Of a DNA stretch of 17,226 nt, positions 13,968 to 17,226 are shown piece by piece. The notes under the pieces are model-generated. The model had not been told where the DNA came from, did not search any database, and saw nothing but the letters and a program-made list of their open reading frames with translations. Within the stretch, counting starts at the first letter, position 1; each line of letters begins with the position of its first letter. Where the stretch lies: positions 1-17,226 of the forward strand of contig JBKHHW010000060.1 of NCBI GenBank assembly GCA_046538945.1, in the 5' to 3' direction. The DNA comes from JAEZKC01 sp046538945. Its GTDB lineage: Bacteria; Fibrobacterota; Chitinivibrionia; Chitinivibrionales; Chitinispirillaceae. The position numbers and the translations under genes were made by a program.

Positions 13968-15967
13968 GATGCATCTCCGATCATCTTTTCTATGACCCGG
14001 CTAATTTTGCTTTTCTCCGGCAGATAAACGGATTCTAGTTCTTTTGCAAACGGAACCGGTGTATCCGGTGCGCTTACCAGCACCGGCGCGCACTTGAGAT
14101 CAGCAAAGCACTCCCGCACCACCAGAGATATGAACCGATCTCCCATACCGCCCGTTTCACAGCTTTCCTGTACCACAAGCAATCTGCCGGTAGACCGAAC
14201 TGAATCCAATATTGGTTCGAAACGTAACGGGTTTAATATAAATGGATTCCACACCGAAGCGGTATATTTCTGGCCGCTTACTGCTGCCAATACCTGCTCC
14301 ACCATGGCTCCCATCGTCACAATAGTGATATCCTTACCTTCACAGTACTGCCTGGGACGGAACACGTTTTCCAGATTTCCATCAAAATCGATGTCCCCCG
14401 GTTTGCCCCAGTATAAAAGCTTATGCTCGAACACAATGCAGGGGTTGGGATCGTGAAAACCGGCTATCAGAGCCTCGTAGGTCTCCTGGGGTGTGACGGG
14501 GTAGAGAAGTTTCAGCCCGGGAAAGCGCGACCACAGACCCTCGAATTCCGCCGAATGAAACGCTCCCAGAGTGATTCCGCCTCCGCAGGGAAGTCTGAAG
14601 AGAAGTGGGGCCGGCTGGCCGGACCTGAAAAACCAGGACCCTGCGTTGACTCCCAACTGGGTCACCGCCTCGGTGGAGAAATCGGCGAACTGAAATTCCA
14701 TAACAGGACGGCTGCCCGTCTGGGATGCCCCCAGACAAAATCCCACCGTACCCGCCTCGCAAATAGGAGTATCTACTACCCTCTTCTTACCATGTTTGTC
14801 GACCAGACCTTTACATGTTTTGAAAGCGGAGCCATAGGTAGCGATATCCTGACCGCAGACAAATGCTTCCGGATTACGGGCAAGTATGTGATCCAATGCA
14901 GTGTTTACCGCATGGAGATTGCGCACATTCCTGGCGCAGTGAGGCTCCACCGACCTGGATGAAGAAGACGAATACACGTCCATCGAAGTCGTTTTAGGAT
15001 CGGGACGCTTACAGCCCATTGCGGCAAGCGCGACCTGATCGATTTCCTCATTCAGCTCATTTTCGTAAAGTGAAAGTTCCTGTTCCTCAGTTCCACAGAA
15101 CTCAAGGTAGGCCTTGCGGGCAGAAATGAGCGGATCGTATTTCCAGTTCTCCTCTTTCTGCTCAGCGGAAATATACTCAGCATTGTCATATACCGCATGT
15201 CCCTCAAGCCGCAACGTCATGCACTCGATGATTGCAGGTCTGGGATCACCAGCCATTTCTTCAAGTGAATCCACAACTGATGAATACACTTCGTATGCAT
15301 CAAGGCCGTCAACTGTTTTGCCGCTGATCCCGTACGCAACCGCTCTGTCCGAAAGCTTTTCACAATTGTACTGATCATTAACAGGTGTGGAAAATGCATA
15401 GCGGTTGTTCTGGACCATAAACAACACAGGTACTTTCAATACCGATGCCATATTGAGTGACTCATGAAACTGCCCCGTGCTGGTTCCCCCATCACCGATC
15501 ACTGTCAATCCGAAAGCATCTTCCCCCTGCTTGCGGGCGGACCAGACACCACCGACCACCGTAGCCAGCATATCACCCAAATGGCTGATCATGGGAAAAC
15601 GGCGTTTTTTGATATCACCGTGATGGACATTCCCCTCTTTGCCGTGAGTGGGACTCTGTGCATTCGCCATGTACTGACACATCATTTTGAAAGGATCCGC
15701 GCCGGAAACAAAATGCGCGGACAGGTCACGGTGAAGCAGGGAGAGCACATCCTTTCCAGGCCTGAACGCCATGGACATCCCCACTGCCGTAGCCTCATTT
15801 CCACTGGAAATAATGACAGTCCCTTTAACCAGCCCTTTGCGGAAAAGCTCCTTAAGTCTGTTTTCGAACTGCCTCGAAATGTACATGACAGGATAAGCCG
15901 TTTTGTAGAATTCCTCTTTGCTCAAGCGATGAGGAAAACGGGGAATGCCGCTTAAAAGAGCATCCAA
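13964..15967 (-). CDS. Fused alpha-beta E1 of a 2-oxoacid dehydrogenase (ThDP enzyme)
   Basis: This 667-residue protein carries E1 alpha (about 1-320) and E1 beta (about 345-667) of the branched-chain/pyruvate type in one chain, joined by a Ser-rich linker (VYSSSSSRSV). The ThDP motif is GDG at 158-160 to NN at 187-188. In the beta half, E404 in ICEAGTVGF matches the Glu that activates ThDP, and GAFHSAEFEG carries the conserved His. E1 decarboxylates a 2-oxo acid and passes the acyl group to a lipoyl arm, here probably that of the next gene. The start is unsure. The called TTG at 15967 has no good ribosome site; a perfect GGAGG at 16005-16009 sits before an in-frame ATC at 16000, with no ATG, GTG or TTG at a normal distance. 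The 2-oxo acid is unknown. Confidence 0.93.
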   Translation of the reverse strand: MDALLSGIPRFPHRLSKEEFYKTAYPVMYISRQFENRLKELFRKGLVKGTVIISSGNEATAVGMSMAFRPGKDVLSLLHRDLSAHFVSGADPFKMMCQYMANAQSPTHGKEGNVHHGDIKKRRFPMISHLGDMLATVVGGVWSARKQGEDAFGLTVIGDGGTSTGQFHESLNMASVLKVPVLFMVQNNRYAFSTPVNDQYNCEKLSDRAVAYGISGKTVDGLDAYEVYSSVVDSLEEMAGDPRPAIIECMTLRLEGHAVYDNAEYISAEQKEENWKYDPLISARKAYLEFCGTEEQELSLYENELNEEIDQVALAAMGCKRPDPKTTSMDVYSSSSSRSVEPHCARNVRNLHAVNTALDHILARNPEAFVCGQDIATYGSAFKTCKGLVDKHGKKRVVDTPICEAGTVGFCLGASQTGSRPVMEFQFADFSTEAVTQLGVNAGSWFFRSGQPAPLLFRLPCGGGITLGAFHSAEFEGLWSRFPGLKLLYPVTPQETYEALIAGFHDPNPCIVFEHKLLYWGKPGDIDFDGNLENVFRPRQYCEGKDITIVTMGAMVEQVLAAVSGQKYTASVWNPFILNPLRFEPILDSVRSTGRLLVVQESCETGGMGDRFISLVVRECFADLKCAPVLVSAPDTPVPFAKELESVYLPEKSKISRVIEKMIGDAS

Positions 15968-16133
15968 ATTCTTCTGTCCGGAGTTTGCTACTGCTGTGAT
16001 ACTTCCTCCCTCGAAAAATTCTCAGAAGCAGGTGCGGTAAAAGCCTCCACACCTAATGAATAAATCAAAATAATAAACGAAACCGGAAACGTGCGTTATT
16101 AAATTGCCGCAAATGTATCAGGCTTCCTCTTAC

Positions 16134-17226
16134 TCAGTCCAAAAACCTGGTCCAAACCCCAGTTGAGGCATCCTTTGCCCAGCCGGCTCCTTGAACGGAA
16201 AAAGTGTTCAGATCCGCAGTTTCAGAAAACGCCTGCACATCTTCAAAGCTGCCCACCTCACTGAAGGAATCTGTCGATTTCACACTGCGCGCTCCCACCG
16301 CGGCGGCAATCCTGAGAGCATTTTCGGGGGTTTTTCCCCGTATGACAGACATCAGAAATCCAGCAACGGCACTGTCCCCTGCTCCGGTCGCCGACACGAC
16401 CCTGTCCACTTTGAAACTCGGACAGAAAAGCTCCCGATCACTCCACCGGAGCGCAGAAATATAGGGATAGTCTTTTCCGGCATTATCAGCAGTTTTGAGG
16501 TACATGCCCCTGATGCCGCACTTAATGAGAGCTGCCTTGGCTCCAAGCCCAAGTATTCTGACCCCGAGCCTGGAAACGGAACCGATGTCCAGATTCTCCA
16601 ACGGATCACAGCGGAACGGCTTCTGCCTGAAATTCCCGTACTCTTCTCTATCCAGCATGAAAAGAATCTCTTCGTAACTGGGCGTGAAGATATCCACATA
16701 CGGCAGCACATTTTTGAGAATCTGCTCCCAATCGCATCTCCCGGCTTCGCTTTGCGGATCCGGAAGAGTCAGATCCATGGAGGTCAAAGCACCACTCTTT
16801 TTCACCTTGCGGAACATCCGGAGAAGTTCCTCTCCCCCGCCCCGGCGCATCTCTTTCATTATAGTAGGATACCCGAAATGGAAAATATCACCTGGAGACA
16901 ACCGGTCACAGTTCACATCATCGGCGGTGAAAAAGTCATTGGCGCCTGATTCGTGAAGAAATATGCGGTCGAAGCCGGCCACCGACAGCACGATAGTGAA
17001 AGAAGTTGCCATGCCGGATCGTTTTGACAGGCAGTTTTTTGCTCCGTGAGAGACGAAGATGTTTTCCAGAGCATCACCGAAAATGTCGCAGCCGCAAATC
17101 GCCTGGATATCGGTGTCCGCACCCAGGGCAAGGAGCGCCAGCCCGGTGTTTCCCGCGACACCTCCAGCCGTGAATGTCACCCCCTCCAGGGTGAGAAGTT
17201 TCCCCGGTGAGAGCACATCCCCGATC
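16134..17226 (-). CDS. PfkB-family sugar kinase, 5' end missing
   Basis: The frame is open to the window end, so the N-terminus is missing; the visible 363 codons begin IGDVLSPGKLLTL. This is a ribokinase/PfkB-type kinase that phosphorylates a sugar or nucleoside with ATP. AGGVAGNTGLALLALGA is the N-terminal substrate loop (usual form GG..N.A..LA.LG), and SATGAGDSAVAGF carries the catalytic Asp and anion hole of PfkB signature 2. YVDIFTPSYEEI and GIRGMYLKTAD fit the family. An insertion-rich middle (GNFRQKPFRCDPLEN) separates the two. The specific sugar cannot be read. It is on the same strand as the E1 gene but 166 bases upstream, and no functional link is evident. Confidence 0.9.
   Translation of the reverse strand, partial: IGDVLSPGKLLTLEGVTFTAGGVAGNTGLALLALGADTDIQAICGCDIFGDALENIFVSHGAKNCLSKRSGMATSFTIVLSVAGFDRIFLHESGANDFFTADDVNCDRLSPGDIFHFGYPTIMKEMRRGGGEELLRMFRKVKKSGALTSMDLTLPDPQSEAGRCDWEQILKNVLPYVDIFTPSYEEILFMLDREEYGNFRQKPFRCDPLENLDIGSVSRLGVRILGLGAKAALIKCGIRGMYLKTADNAGKDYPYISALRWSDRELFCPSFKVDRVVSATGAGDSAVAGFLMSVIRGKTPENALRIAAAVGARSVKSTDSFSEVGSFEDVQAFSETADLNTFSVQGAGWAKDASTGVWTRFLD

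Noticed and set aside
13964..15967. Transketolase or acetolactate-synthase-type ThDP enzyme
   Set aside because: The order alpha then beta, GDG to NN spacing and the beta-subunit blocks ICEAGTVGF and FPGLKLLYPVTP fit the E1 of 2-oxoacid dehydrogenases specifically.

Overview
The window is dense, ordinary bacterial chromosome: about 16 protein genes on both strands with short gaps, and no rRNA, tRNA, insertion sequence or CRISPR array that I can see. It suggests a motile Gram-negative bacterium. The evidence is the tail of a chemoreceptor, a FliS-type flagellar chaperone behind a sigma-28-like promoter, an exported Cu/Zn superoxide dismutase with a typical signal peptide, and two single-domain response regulators. 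EF-P modification by EpmA/EpmB is best known from Gammaproteobacteria, but the neighbourhood does not look enteric. I cannot assign a phylum from this window alone.

Layout. Positions 1-345 hold a chemoreceptor C-terminus, followed by a DUF502 membrane protein on the minus strand and a possible small exported protein. Positions 1573-2571 hold two divergently transcribed, clearly paralogous receiver-only response regulators. Then come a threonine-aldolase-type PLP enzyme (minus), SodC (plus), and a minus-strand operon of epmB, a DUF2520 Rossmann protein and a PAP2 phosphatase. efp and epmA run divergently from epmB, so the cassette has EF-P, its lysyl ligase EpmA and the radical-SAM lysine 2,3-aminomutase EpmB side by side. 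Next come an unrecognised 254-residue protein (minus) and a two-gene flagellar unit (plus): a 152-residue protein whose C-terminus resembles the flagellin D0 helix, overlapping a fliS-like gene. The right side is all minus strand: a PaaK-like adenylate-forming ligase, radC, a two-gene cassette, and a PfkB sugar kinase cut by the window end.

The most unusual content is the cassette at 12645-15967. One gene encodes a fused alpha-beta E1 of a 2-oxoacid dehydrogenase (ThDP enzyme). The next, overlapping it by four bases, encodes a lipoyl domain fused directly to a FabH-type ketoacyl synthase III with an intact Cys-His-Asn triad. No E2 acyltransferase core and no E3 is encoded here. The simplest reading is that E1 decarboxylates a 2-oxo acid and loads the acyl group on the tethered lipoyl arm, and that the attached KAS III takes the acyl group from the arm to prime a fatty-acid or polyketide-like chain, bypassing free acyl-CoA. 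This is inference from domain architecture; the substrate and product are unknown. A PaaK-like ligase lies two genes downstream on the same strand and may or may not belong to the pathway.
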